A stretch of 64,000 bases of DNA from Areca catechu (lineage: Eukaryota; Streptophyta; Magnoliopsida; Arecales; Arecaceae): contig CM038052.1 of NCBI GenBank assembly GCA_021397845.1, positions 36,130,449 to 36,194,448 of the forward strand, written 5' to 3'. Shown here piece by piece: positions 31,266-42,862 of the stretch. The number at the start of each line of letters is the position of its first letter. Within the stretch, counting starts at the first letter, position 1. The notes under the pieces were generated by a model, which saw only the letters and a list, made by a program, of their open reading frames with translations, was not told where the DNA came from and ran no database searches. Position numbers and translations under genes: made by a program.

Positions 31266-31649
31266 TGGTGGGGACACCAGGATCAGAGACAGATCCCTGG
31301 ATCCCATATGGTTTACTTAGTCATGTATCAAAGTTTTGAAAATTTTATAATCAATTAAGATTGAGTCATGTAATAAGTTGAGGTTAGTTGATTTGTCTCA
31401 ACCCTCAACCTAGTCCAGTACATTGAGTCCTGTACATTAGTATGAGTCTAGTATGAGTCCACTTCTTATACAAGAGAGGAGGCTACACTATTTTGGAGTT
31501 CTACCAGATCTCATTCTGGAGCTAGAGGCAGTTACATCAGCTTAGGGGAGCCCATTTGACACCCAGGTGCCCTGATTCCCTCCAAATACCATTTCAGATA
31601 CCAGATTCTCTCAGATGCTTTCGAAATATTCCATATACCAAGAGCCCAT

Positions 31650-33213
31650 TGTCGCCCAGGTGGCTTCCCAAGAGGGGGGTGAATTGGGATTAAAAAAATT
31701 TTCATAATTATGTGCACTTTGAAATTCTTTCGGTGTTGTGGTGCAATATGCAATGCGGAAATAAATAAGTAAATGCAATAAGCTAAAGTAAGCACAAACA
31801 CAAACACAAAGAGATTTAGAGTAGTTCGGAGCAACCGGCTCCTATGTCTACTACCCAAGCACCACTTGAGATTTTCACTATATCCCCCAACTGGAATACA
31901 GTTAGATTATTTTATCAGGCTCACAATCCAAACCTATACACTTTGGTTTTACGGGGATCACCAAAGAAACCCAAACTCCTTTGGTTTTGAACGGGATCAC
32001 CAAAGAAACCCTAACACTTGGTTTTATACCGGGATCACCAAGAACCCAACTTAAATTTTTACAAGGCTCACCTAAAAACCTTCAACCCTCTCTTAAGACA
32101 CAGCCCTTTGCTATTCTTAGAGAGAAAACAAAAATAGAGTGAAATAAATAAGCAACTACAACAAACTGAGTTTGTTTAAATGTTGCCGATGTAGATCAAG
32201 ATGAAACCTAGCTTTGAATGCTCTTTAATGCTTTTCAAGCTGCTTCTTTGCTTTTTCAATGAGTGGATTCAATAATGAAGAGTTGGTGAAGCTTTGAATC
32301 CTAGCTTGAAAGCTCTTGAAGTAGGTAGGTGAAAGACTTGAAGGCTCTTCAATTTCTCAAGATAAATCAATAATAATGCTTTAATAATTGTTTAATCCCT
32401 TAAAAGTAACCCTTTTATAGTTTTCCATGAGATATGGCCATTTAGGGCCTAGGGATTCGTGAAAGAGCTGTTAGAGATGAATTTCAATTCAAAAATCGCT
32501 TCCAACAACTAGCCGTTGGAGTGCAGAAAATGACTACTCGAGTCGGCTCAAGGTCCACGAGTTGGCTCAAAGTCTTAGACAGCCTATACCAAATTTTTGT
32601 AAGAGTCGGCTCTTCAAGCTGGAGTCAGCTCTTGCTTTCAATCAATTCAAAATAAAAAATTATAGGAGTCGGCTCTTCAGGGCAGAGTCGCCTCGAAGTC
32701 TCGGTTCACCAAAAATCTTAACTCTGGGCGAGTCGGCTCTTGGAGCTCGAGTTGGCTCGAGATCTCAGACTTCAGAAACATGTATTCTTCCACGGTCGAC
32801 TCTTGGGACAGGAGTCGGCTCGAGATACTGAAACTCTAAAATTTCTTCATGCTGTGCCACAAGGAGTCGGCTCTTGGTCCATGAGTCAGCTCTTGCCAAA
32901 ACTTCAATTAATGCTTCAAACTTCTCCAAAACTCTTCAACACTTGAATCAAACAAGAGCTAATCTACATACTCTCAATTTTACAATTTTACAGTCCTTTT
33001 TACAAGATTATAAGATTGGCAAAATTAGGGCTTTTACAAGTTAAAGTTTATAAAAGTCCATACATAATTGAATTACCTCTCAATCAATTTGAAAACGAAT
33101 TTAAACTAAAGGTAACCAATTTCCTGCAAAAACTTCTCAAGTAATTGAAAGAATTAGTAACAAGTACATGCTCCAATATTTTGTGATCATCAAAGTCATT
33201 CCAGGGGTCAATA
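31650..33213 (-). repeat. 3' LTR of the SIRE element
   Basis: On the minus strand it starts at 33213 (TATTGACCCCTGG, first bases mutated from TGTTGACCCC) and ends CCTGGGCGACA at 31650. It contains CCCAATTCACCCCCC and CTCTTGGG near its end and the 19-bp-spaced dyads at 32540-32892. Confidence 0.92.
32540..32892. repeat. six paired GAGTCGGCTC dyads in the 3' LTR
   Basis: Twelve variants of GAGTCGGCTC arranged as six pairs. Within each pair the two copies start about 19 bp apart (for example 32540 and 32559). Pairs are separated by 20-60 bp of different sequence. The same array is in the other LTR (41764-42116). Confidence 0.88.
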
Positions 33214-33245
33214 ATCTCCCCCTTTTTGATGATGACAAAATACTG
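33214..33245 (-). other. polypurine tract of the SIRE element
   Basis: Minus strand GTCATCATCAAAAAGGGGGA runs up to the LTR start. A second, similar tract (TGATGACAAAAAGGGGGAG) lies upstream at 33725-33749, as is usual in SIRE elements. Confidence 0.8.
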
Positions 33246-33283
33246 GGCTTGAATAGAATTTAAAGACACTTTACAATTGCAGT

Positions 33284-33536
33284 GTATCATATCCACATGT
33301 ATCAAATGATATTAGATATAGTGTGTATCAATCAATTGAGTATCAAGGTATCAAATTGTTGAACTGATAAGTATTAATACAACGTATCATATGTATCAAA
33401 TGTATAATAAGACTGAAAACTTATCAACACCAAGTATCATATGTATCGATACAAAGATTCATCTGTATCATATGTGTATCAAGTATCGAAAACATAATGT
33501 ATCGAAACATAATGTATCAAATATATTGCATATCGA
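33284..33536. repeat. GTATC-rich cluster near the 3' LTR
   Basis: About 15 irregularly spaced GTATCA/GTATCG words within 250 bp (for example GTATCATATGTATCAAATG at 33384-33402). No fixed period. It is non-coding, between the two purine tracts of the SIRE element. Confidence 0.7.
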
Positions 33537-33985
33537 AACTTCACAGAATTTACTAGTATTTAAAGTAAATTTCATGAAAAATTAACAAACATAAGCTCTC
33601 CCTTACTAATGTAATCAAATTTTCATAAGTTTTCATACATATTCATGTTTTTATAAACATTCATGCACATTTTCATAAATTAACATTCATATCTTCACAT
33701 TTTCATGCACATTCATATTTTCTCCCTTCTCCCCCTTTTTGTCATCAACAAATGGTATACAAGATAGGAGAACATTCATTCACAATAAGTCATGAGTGTA
33801 TCATAAGAAGACATGTAGCATAAAAAGTGATATATATATATATGTGAAAAGTTAGTACATTAGTGATACATTACAAATGTGCCTTGGCACGATAAAATAG
33901 TATCACAACAACAAGATATAAAAAGTATAAAGTCCTAAAAATATCAAGATGAAAGACTAAAACATCAAAAGGATGGACTAAAACA

Positions 33986-35613
33986 TCAAAAAGAAGGACT
34001 AGGATCATCACCAATAAGGTCTTTCTCACTAGAGGAGGAACCGACCTCTAAAATGTCTGGAACAGGCCTGAACTTAGGGAACTTAGGCCTAAGGTCCCTG
34101 AGTCTAGTCCAAATAGGTGTAGTAGTCCTAGAGGCTTTGGTTTTGGCTTTAGCTTTCACTTTAGACTCAGAAGAAATGATAATAGGAGTGGGTCTGGCAG
34201 TGGGAGGATCAGACGACAAGGCCGAAGTGCTGGTGGTAGACAATATCTGTGTAGCTGGAGTCTCCCCAACATCAGATCCTAAAATCTCGGTACCAGTCTC
34301 AGCCTCAGTAGGAGTGGCCTCTAAAGGAATATCACCCGAAATATAATGCCTGTCCCTGCTCGCAATCAGTGCCAGTGTCAGGTGCTGCTGTGGAAGTAGT
34401 TGGTATAGATGACTGGCTGCAGTAAGCTGTCGAAGAATAGTCATGATGTCCTGGAATTCCTAGTGCATCTCTGACTGAAGAGCAGATATCCTGGCATCAG
34501 TCTCAACTCTCCCTCTGTGAAGACTCGAGATCTCGTCCAGTACACACTGTAATCGATCATTAGCATCAGGTCCAATAGCTGTAGATCCTTTGACTGGTGA
34601 ACGAGGAGTAGATGGAGCTGGCTCTGAGAGTCCAGTCTCATCAACATGTGCCTCTGCCTCTCCACCATGTCCCTCTGCTACCTGAATATCCTCATCAGAA
34701 TCATCCTCGGAATGAGCCACTGGAAGACCTGAGCTCTTCCTAATCCAGTGACCCTTTACTTTAATAAATCCCATCCGAGTCAAATATTTCAAGTTGTATT
34801 TGTCTGTATATAAAAGTGGCCTACCATCCTCACCAGACAAATCAACTAGGGCATCCTGAAACAGAAGTGTGAATACCATCCTGTATGGTAGACATGCTCG
34901 TGCCCTACGAGCAGCCTCTCTCATTTGTGATAGCATAATGAATGGTAGATTGAGGGCCTCCCCCTCAATCAAGCATCTCATAAAGACCAGGTCGTGCTCA
35001 TTAACCCAGTCAAACCTCCCCATCCAGGGCAAGAAGATACGACTAATGATGTTGTGCAATAATCTCATTTCCAATGATAATTGGTTTGCACTAACATAAA
35101 TAACTCCCTTTACATTTGTTCTTTTCAGTACTAATCTCAAAGTTTTTTGCTTCTCCTTCAAAACTAGGTAACTTTCACCCTCTTTTGGAATGTGAGGAAT
35201 ACTTGATAATTTCTGTTCACTGATTTTAATGTGCTTACCCTTCATTGTACCTTCAATGTGGAAAGCACTTAAGGACATACTTTCAAAAAATTGCCTAACA
35301 AGGTTTGGATAGGTGGGAAGATCTTCCCAACCCTGTTTAGCCAACAAAAATCTTTCCAGCCCTGTTTAGCCAACCAATCACCAATGTGCAAATGCTCTTG
35401 TTCTAGAAAATTAAAATCAATGCATCTACCCGGTGTAACTTGTCTATTTTCCATTAAAATAACTTGCCTTGGTGCCTCTTGTTCTTCCTCATACTCTATT
35501 TGCTGTTCTTCTTCCGGATTTGAGGTATCTAAAGGTCGCTTTGTCCTTCTTTCCTCCGCAACTGACCGAACCACTCTCCTAGGTTTCTTGGCTATGGCCT
35601 TACGAGGAGCCAT
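33986..35613 (-). pseudogene. extra 3' ORF of the SIRE element (plant transposon-protein-like)
   Basis: Starts MAPRKAIAKKPRRVVRSVAE (basic, NLS-like) at 35613. After about 95 codons a short local duplication (DWLAKQGWKDF / WLNRVGK, around 35340-35375) breaks the frame. The frame resumes at 35347 with LAKQGWEDLPTYPNLVRQFF, then GTMKGKHIKISEQKLSSIPH, YVSANQLSLEMRLLHNIISR and LPFIMLSQMREAARRA, and ends with an acidic and Ser/Pro-rich tail (SEDDSDEDIQ) at 34460. A further shifted piece runs to 33986. The core resembles the 'putative plant transposon protein' domain (PF20167 type) seen in many plant elements, from memory. It occupies the place of the env-like ORF of SIRE elements, but I see no signal peptide or convincing transmembrane segment. 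Confidence 0.65.
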
Positions 35614-36229
35614 CTAGCTTTGATTAGGACTTTGGAGGGTTTAGGAAGTGTTCTAGGCGCCTTTCCTAGGTTAGGGTTAGGAGTCGGCTAAGGGGAAGTG
35701 AGGAAAAAGGAAAGAAATAGTGAAAACAAACCTATGGAGCCCTATTTAAAAACCTTCGGCCCGACTCTCAAGTCGGCTCACCGAATCACCTGATGACTCG
35801 AGTTGGCTCGAGCCAAAATTCAGCCTAAAACTTGAAAAAAGTTAAAATCAATTTCTATGGGTTTCTAGTCACTAAAATAGGTTATCATAAGCTCTAGAAG
35901 GAAATTTGAAATGTGTAAATGATTTTTCCTTATTTTTCAAAAATTAGGTCAAAATGTTCAGAATGGGTCACACAGGCCTAATTCACCTCTAATATTCTCA
36001 AATCTTTCTTAACTTAGGTGTTTAGTAAAAATGTCAGCAAGTTGATCTTTAGTAGGTACAAATTCTAGCTCAACAACATTATTTAAAACATGATCACAAA
36101 TAAAATGATGTCTTATTTCTATGTGCTTAGTTCGTGAATGCTGAATTAGATTTTTGGATAAGTTAATAGTACTAGTATTATCACATTTAATAGAAATTTT
36201 AGATTAAACAACACCATAATCTTTTAGTT

Positions 36230-38041
36230 GTTGCTTGATCCATAACACTTGAGCACAACAGCTCCTAGCAGCCACGTATTCTGCCTCAGCAGTAGACTGC
36301 TACAGAGTTCTACTTGCGATAGTGCCATGAAATCAAGTTAACACCTGAAAATTAACAGGTGCCACTTGTGCTTTTTCTATCAATTTTACAGCCTCCGTAA
36401 TCAGCATCAGAATAACTAATTAATTTCAAGGATGTGTGCTTAGAGTACCATAAACCTAGATTGCATGTTCCTTTAAGATACTTAATGATTCTTTTAACAG
36501 CTATGATGTATGACTCTTTTGGATTAGATTGAAAACATGCACATATATAAACACTAAATAAAATATCAGGTCTACTAGCTGTCAAATAAAGTAAAGAACC
36601 GATCATAGCTCTGTACAACTTTTGATCAACATTTGTGCCATTCTCATCTTTATCAAGTCTACATGCAGGATTCATAGGTGTTCCAATTTCTTTGCTTGAT
36701 TCCATGCTAAATTTCTTGATAATCTCTTTGATGTATTTGGCTTGGTTTATCAGAATACCTTCCTTAGATTGTTTGATTTGAAGCTCGAGGAAGTAACTTA
36801 GCTCACCCATTAAGCTCATCTCGAATTCACCCTGCATTAGCTTAGCAAAGTCTTGACACAAAGATTCATCAGTAGATCCAAAATAATATCGTCAACATAG
36901 ATTTGAATAACTAGAATATCATTATCTTTTCTTTGAATAAACAGTATGATATCAACACTACCTCTTACAAAATTATTAGCAATTAAAAACTTAGTCTATC
37001 ATACCAGGCTCTAGGTGCCTGTTTCAGACCATACAAAGCTTTATTCAATTTGAAAACATGATTTGAAAATGAGTGATCGATAAAACCCAGTGGTTGTTCG
37101 ATAAAAACTTCTTCAGATAGAAAACCATTCAAAAATGCACTCTTTACATCCATTTAAAATAACTTAAAATTCATAAAGCATGCATATGCTAATAGTATTC
37201 TAATGGCTTCTAACCTAGCTACTGGTGTATAAGTTTTATCAAAATCTATTCCCTCTTCTTGATTATATCCTTGTGCTATCAGTCTAGTCTTATTTCTAAT
37301 TACATTTTCTTCTTCATCTAATTTATTTCTATAAACCCACCTAGTACCTATAACAGGATAGTCACTAGGTCTTTCTACTAGGGTCCAAACATTATTCCTC
37401 CTAAATTGGTTTAATTCATCATGCATTGTTAACATCCAATTATAATCAGTTTCAGCTTCTTCTATAGTGTGTGGTTCTATATAAGAAACAAAAGCAATTA
37501 AGTCATGTGTATCTCTATGTGCAGCTCTAGTTCTAACACCTTGAGATGGGTGTCCTATAATTAATTCTTTGGGATGTGAGTATACATACCTCCATTCTTT
37601 GGGTATATCATCATAATTTTTGCTTACCTCTTCTTCATGTGGTTCACTTGATTGTTTGTCTTTGAAAGTCAAATCTTTCAGTCCATGTTCTAGTGTACCT
37701 GCATCATCATCAGCAAGATCTTTTTTTCTAGAAGATGTAATGTCAGATTCATTGAAAACAACATATATTGATTCTTCTATAGTCAATGTTCTTTTGTTGA
37801 AAACTCGATAGGCTTTACTATTTAAAGAATATCCAAGAAAAATAGCCTCATCGGATTTTGCATCAAATTTACCAAGATTATCTTTTTCATTGTTAAGAAC
37901 AAAACATTTATAGCCAAAAATATGAAAATATTTGATATTAGGCTTTCTATTGTTCCACAGTTCATAGGGGATTTTCCTAATAATAGGTCTAATTAAAACT
38001 CTGTTCAAATATAGCAAGCGGTATTTACAGCTTCTGCCCAA
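36230..38041 (-). pseudogene. SIRE reverse transcriptase and RNase H, frameshifted
   Basis: 38041-37154 starts in the end of integrase (IRKIPYELWNNRKPNIKYFH, FGYKCFVLNN, AIFLGYSLNSKAYRVFN) and enters RT (NNVWTLVERPSDYPVIGTRW, RLIAQGYNQEEGIDFDKTYT, PVARLEAIRILLA). After a stop the RT continues (MDVKSAFLNGF, KLNKALYGLKQAPRAWYDRL), with the catalytic YVDD at 36899-36888 in another frame. 36861-36352 has the RT end (GELSYFLELQIKQSKEGI) and RNase H (SYSDADYGGCKIDRKSTSG). The last RNase H part to about 36230 has three stops. Copia order is integrase before RT, as here. Confidence 0.92.
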
Positions 38042-38072
38042 AAGTATTTTGGAATATTTCCTTTACAAAGCA

Positions 38073-38759
38073 TTATTCGGGACATCTCTTCAAAAGTACG
38101 TTCTTTTTTTCTATAACATCATTTTGTTGTGGTGTTCTAGGTGCAGAGAAGTTATGGTCAATACTATGCTTTGTGCAAAAGTGATCAAAATGTTGATTTC
38201 CAAACTCAGTGCCATGATCACTACGAATTGAAATAATAGCCAGATTTTTCAAATTTGTAACTCTTTTATAAAACTTTTTGAATACTTTGAAAGTTTCATC
38301 TTTATGTGCAATAAACAAAATCCATGTGTATCTTGAGAAATTATCTACAATCACAAGACCATATTTCATACCACCTAGGCTTGTAGTCCTAGTAGGCCCA
38401 AATAGGTCCATGTGAAGTAGCTCTAAGGGTCTAGTAGTAGAAACAATATTTTTGGATTTAAAACTCCCCCTCACTTGCTTTCCTAGTTGACAAGCATCGC
38501 AAACATAATCAAAATTAACTTTAAATTTTGGCAATCCTTTGACTAAGTCTTTTGAAATAAGTTTAGCTATAGTGTCCATACTAGCATGTCCAAGTCGCCT
38601 ATGCCATAGTAAACTTGATTCCTTACTCTTGTCATTCATTGCTACAAGACTTGTGTTGCTTGACATAGCCTGATTATTAAGATCTACTATATAAATGTTA
38701 TCAAGTCTATGTCCAATGAATTTAGTACTAGAGTCAAGTGGATCAACTACTACACACAT
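38073..38759 (-). pseudogene. SIRE integrase core
   Basis: Same frame as gag. It has the pre-integrase zinc region (LWHRRLGHASMDTIAKLISK, then CDACQLGKQVRGSF), then the catalytic core with D in LLHMDLFGPTRT, D in RSDHGTEFGNQHF and E in PQQNDVIEKKN (usual PQQNGVVERKN; Gly to Asp and Arg to Lys). The frame is lost near 38070 before the integrase tail. Inserts element cDNA into the genome. Confidence 0.93.
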
Positions 38760-38798
38760 TAATGACTTGAAGAAAACATTAAAACCAATGTCACATAG

Positions 38799-39056
38799 CT
38801 AACTAATATTCAAAAGATTATATTTTAACTTTTCTACAAGTAACATATTTTCAATAAATGTAGGAGTAATTTTAGTTTTACTGATACCGATTATCCTCCC
38901 TTTGCGATTATCATCAAATATTACCATTCCACCATCTTTTTGTTCTAGGGTGAAGAATTGATCAGCGTCACCCGTCATGTGTCTTGAACAACCTCTATCC
39001 AGATACCATTTTTTCTTTATATTTGTGGCTGCAAGACATCCCTGCAAAACAATCAT
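38799..39056 (-). pseudogene. SIRE protease
   Basis: KKWYLDRGCSRHMTGDADQF is the Copia retropepsin motif WYLDSGCSRHMTG with the active Ser changed to Arg (D-R-G), so the enzyme would be inactive. It is followed by GGMVIFDDNRKGRIIGISK and MLLVEKLKYNLLNIS, then a stop. Same frame as gag and integrase. Confidence 0.9.
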
Positions 39057-39069
39057 TTAATAGATTTAG

Positions 39070-40808
39070 GTACCAAAGCTTTCTTGGGTCTTTGGAAATG
39101 GCTCCTTTTGGAACCAAAACTTTCTTAATTTTTTTTTATCATTATATTTTAAATGACACTCAAATGCCTTATGACCAATATTATTGCAAGCATAGCATAC
39201 AATCCTTGACTTTGAATAATAAGCATGAGATGATGCAAATTTAGATCTAACTTGTTTTGAAGTAATAAACTTAGGAGCATATGATGCAGATGCAGAAAAT
39301 TTATTTGAAATTGAACCTTTGTAACCAATTCCAAATTTATTATTTGTTTATCTTTGATCTTTCAAAATTAATTCAAGCTTGTTGGAACTTAGGGTTAGTT
39401 TTTCAACCAAAGGCTTGAGCTTTTGAACTTCATTCTTCAAATCATCATTTTCATTTTGCAAACCTTTGTTTTTCTCAAGAAGCTCTTCTTTTTCAAATTG
39501 GGTGATCTTAAGTCTTTCACAAACTAGACTTAATTCTTTTTGCAGAATTTTATTTCTTTTGCTAAATTCATTTTTATCCTTTTCAAATGTATCACATTGG
39601 TTTTTCAAGGTTTTCATTTTTAAACCAACTTTTTTATATTCTACAAGTAATTCACAAAATGCATTATACAGCTCATCATATATAAATTCTAATTTAGGTT
39701 CAGAAGTAGTTACCTCGTCCTCCAAACCCATAAGACATATATGTACAGTCTTTGTTGTCTCTTCATCCTCTTCAGTGGATGTAGATTCATCGCTGTCACT
39801 CCATGCTGCAAGCATAGCCTTCTTCTTCTTTTTGGTGAATAACTTTTTCTTTGCTTCTGGACAGTCAGGATGGATATATCCTGATTTTTTTCATCCATAG
39901 TAGATTGGTACTTGATCCTTATCTTTATCCTTCTCATTTTCTTTGTCCTTTTCACTTTCTCTCCCAAAATCTTCTTTTCTGAATTGCTTCCTCCATCTAT
40001 TTATTTTTCTTCTACCCATAAACCTTTTAAACTTTCTCATTACAAGGGCAATCTCATCATTTTCTAAATCATCATCATCTGATGAGTTTGAGTCTTCATT
40101 CTTGTCCTTTTCTGTAGCTTTAAATGCTATAGCTTTCTTTCTTTTGGAATCTTCATCAGTTCTTTATTGCATTGCTAATTTATGTATAATTAGTGAACCA
40201 AGCAACTCATCCAGTGGTAGAGTATTCAGGTCCTTCACCTCTTGAATAGCAGTCACCTTAGCTTTCTATTTATCTGGCAAGGATCTCAAAACTTTTTGAA
40301 CAAGATCAGCATTAGTGTAAGTTCTACCAAGACTTTTGAGACCATTTATAATATCAGTAAAGCGAGCATACATAGCAGATATAATCTCAATAGGATCTAT
40401 CTTAAATAACTCATAGTTATGCACAAGAAGATTGATTTTTGATGTTTTAACTTGTGATATACCTTCATGTGTGATTTCTGGCTTATCCCAAATTTCTTTA
40501 TCAGAATTGCAAGTTGAAATTCTGTTAAACTCATTTGGATCCAAAGCACAATACAACAAATTCATGGTTTTGGCATTCAGCTCGACTAATTTCATATCAT
40601 TTTCATCCCAATCCTCTTATGGTTTGGGAACCTCTACATCATTTACTTTAACAGTGGGTGTGTGAGGTCCTTTCAAGATAATTTTCCATAAATAAAAGTC
40701 TATAGCTTGAATGTATATTTTCATTCTTGCCTTCCAATATGTATAATTGGTTTCGATGAAAAGTGGAGGTCGATTTGTGGATTGACCTTCGGCCAAAGAA
40801 GTACTCAT
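39070..40808 (-). pseudogene. SIRE gag polyprotein, one frame with several stops
   Basis: From MSTSLAEGQSTNRPPLFIET at 40808 it keeps one frame to the protease, with stops at about 40617, 40266, 40165, 39895 and 39348. The gag core (YWKARMKIYIQAIDFYLWKI, NAKTMNLLYCALDPNEFNRI, KINLLVHNYELFKIDP) is typical of SIRE. The first zinc knuckle has lost its leading Cys residues (YYG-stop-KKSGYIHPDC). A long coiled coil follows (KMKTLKNQCDTFEKDKNEF to KNEVQKLKPLVEKL). The second knuckle CYACNNIGHKAFEC is intact. The long coiled-coil extension is characteristic of SIRE/Maximus gag. Confidence 0.9.
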
Positions 40809-40852
40809 GGGAAGTGCTATCCATCTTTACTTTAAGTAATTTTCAGAGACTC

Positions 40853-40865
40853 TGCTCTGATACCA
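40853..40865 (-). other. tRNA-iMet primer-binding site of the SIRE element
   Basis: Minus strand TGGTATCAGAGCA two bases after the LTR end (GACAACA). The gag start follows 44 bases downstream. Confidence 0.92.
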
Positions 40866-40867
40866 CT

Positions 40868-42437
40868 TGTTGTCAAGGTGGCTTTCCAAGAGTGAGGGGT
40901 GAGTTGGGATTAAAAAACTTTTCACAATTATGTGCACTTGGAAATTCTTTTGGTGTTGTGGTGCAATATGCAATATGGAAGCAAATAGTAAATGCAATAA
41001 GCTAAAGTAAGTACAAACACAAACACAAAGAGATTTAGAGTGGTTCGGAGCAACCGGCTCCTACATCCACTATCCAAACACCACTTGGGATTTTCACTAT
41101 ATCTCCTAATCAGAATACAGTCTGATTATTTTACCAGGCTCACAATCCAAACCTATACACTCTGGTTTTACCGGGATCACCAAAGAAACCCAAACTCCTT
41201 TGGTTTTGAACGGGATTACCAAAAAAACCCTAACACTTGGTTTTATACCGGGATTACCAAGAACCCAACTTAGGTTTTTACAAGGCTCACCTAAAAACCT
41301 TCAGCCCTCTCTTAAGACACAGCCCCTTGCTGTTCTTAGAGAGAAAACAAAGATAGAGTGAAATAAACAAGCAACTATAACAAATCAAGTTTGTTTAAAT
41401 GTTGCCGATGTAGATCAAGATGAAGCCTAGCTTTGAATTCTCTTTAATGCTCTTCAAGCTGCTTCCTTGCTTCTTCAATGAGCGGATTCAATAATGAAGA
41501 AGAGTTGGTGAAGCTTTGAATCCTAACTTGAAAGCTCTTCAAGTAGGTAGGTGAAAGACTTGAAGGCTCCTCAATTTCTCAAGATAAATCAATAATAATG
41601 CTCTAATAATTATTTAATCCCTTAAAAGCAATCCCTTTTATAGTTTTCCATGAGATATGGTCATTGTAGGGCCTAAGGATTCGTAAAAGAACTGTTGGAG
41701 ACGAATTTCAATTCAAAAATCACTTCTAGCAACTAGTCATTGGAGTGCAGAAAATAACTACTCGAGTTGACTTGAGGTCCACGAGTCAGCTCAAAGTCTC
41801 AGATAGCCCAGACCAAATTTCTATAAGAGTCGGCTCTTCAAGCTGGAGTCGGCTCTTGCCTTCAATCAATTCAAAATAGAAATTACAGGAGTCGGCTCTT
41901 CAAGACAGAGTCAGCTCGAAGTCTCAGTTCACCAAAAATCCTAACTCTGGACGAGTCGGCTCTTGGAGATCGAGTCGGCTCGAGATCTCAGACTTCAGAA
42001 ACATGTATTCTTCCATGAGTCGGCTCTTGGGATAAGAGTCGGCTCAAGATACTGAAACTCTGAAATTTCTTCATGCTATGCTACGAGGAGTCGGCTCTTG
42101 GTCCATGAGTCAGCTCTTGCCAAAACTTTAATTAATGCTTCAAACTTCTCCAAAACTTTTCAACACTTAAATCAAACAAGAGCTAATCTACATACTCTCA
42201 ATTTTACAGTTTTTCAGCCCTTTTTACAAGATTACAAGATTGGCAAAATTAAGGCTTTTACAAGTTAAAGTTCATAAAAGTCCATACATAATTGAATTAC
42301 CTCTCAATCAATTTGAAAACCAATTTAAACTAAAGGTAACCAATTTCCTGCAAAAACTTCTCAAGTAATTAAAAGAATTAGTAACAAGTACATGCTCCAA
42401 TATTTTGTGATCATCAAAATCATTACAGGGGTCAACA
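40868..42437 (-). repeat. 5' LTR of the SIRE element
   Basis: Minus strand TGTTGACCCCTGTAATGATT (from 42437) to CTTGACAACA (40868), 1570 bp. It differs from the 3' LTR by many scattered substitutions and a few small gaps, so the insertion is not recent. Dyad array at 41764-42116. Confidence 0.93.
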
Positions 42438-42850
42438 CCCATGTTTTCCAGGTCATCCTAGCACTATAGGCCTTCAAATTCAAGCCCAGGAAGCAAACCC
42501 AAGCAAGAAGAACCAAGATTCCCTTTTGATACCGGGAATATGCTAGGCCAGGGAACCAGGCGCCCCAGCTTTCAGGAGGCCCAAGCCCATGCATCCTTGG
42601 CCCATGGCCGACTTCCCCTTGCTGCCCCAAAGCCCAACATGCCATTCAAAGTGAGAGGAGGCATCCAAAGGTGTTGACCAAGTCCAAGCCTAAGTGAACA
42701 GGGAGAAGACTAATCCTATTCTAACCTAGTTAGGATTCCTAATCCTTTTAAGTATTATAATCTAACCTAGCTAGGAAAGGACTTGTAGTCTAACTAGGAA
42801 GAGAACTTGTAACCTAAGTGTAACCTTAGTCAGAGAGGGCATGGGAACTC

Positions 42851-42862
42851 TATAAATACCCC
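42851..42862 (+). promoter_or_regulatory. TATA box of the chromovirus-like Gypsy 5' LTR
   Basis: TATAAATACCCC, preceded by GGGAACTC. Same position in the 3' LTR at 47761. A SIRE insertion upstream, between 31649 and 42438, separates it from the first 384 bases of the LTR. Confidence 0.75.

Larger units (their letters stand above)
31650..42437 (-). mobile_element. 10.8-kb SIRE/Maximus-type Copia element, TSD CCCAT
   Basis: Minus strand. 5' LTR 40868-42437, 3' LTR 31650-33213, CCCAT at 31645-31649 and 42438-42442. Order on its own strand: PBS, gag, protease, integrase, RT, RNase H (Copia order), an extra ORF, two purine tracts, LTR. The gag start (RPPLFIETNYTYWKARM), the C-terminal long gag coiled coil and the GATGACAAAAAGGGGGAG-type tract are SIRE features. 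Stops and shifts occur throughout. Confidence 0.95.

Noticed and set aside
34869..35099. Plus-strand ORFs opposite the SIRE extra ORF and gag (34053-34346, 39466-39900)
   Set aside because: Phe/Ser-rich shadows of minus-strand coding frames without start context or domain.
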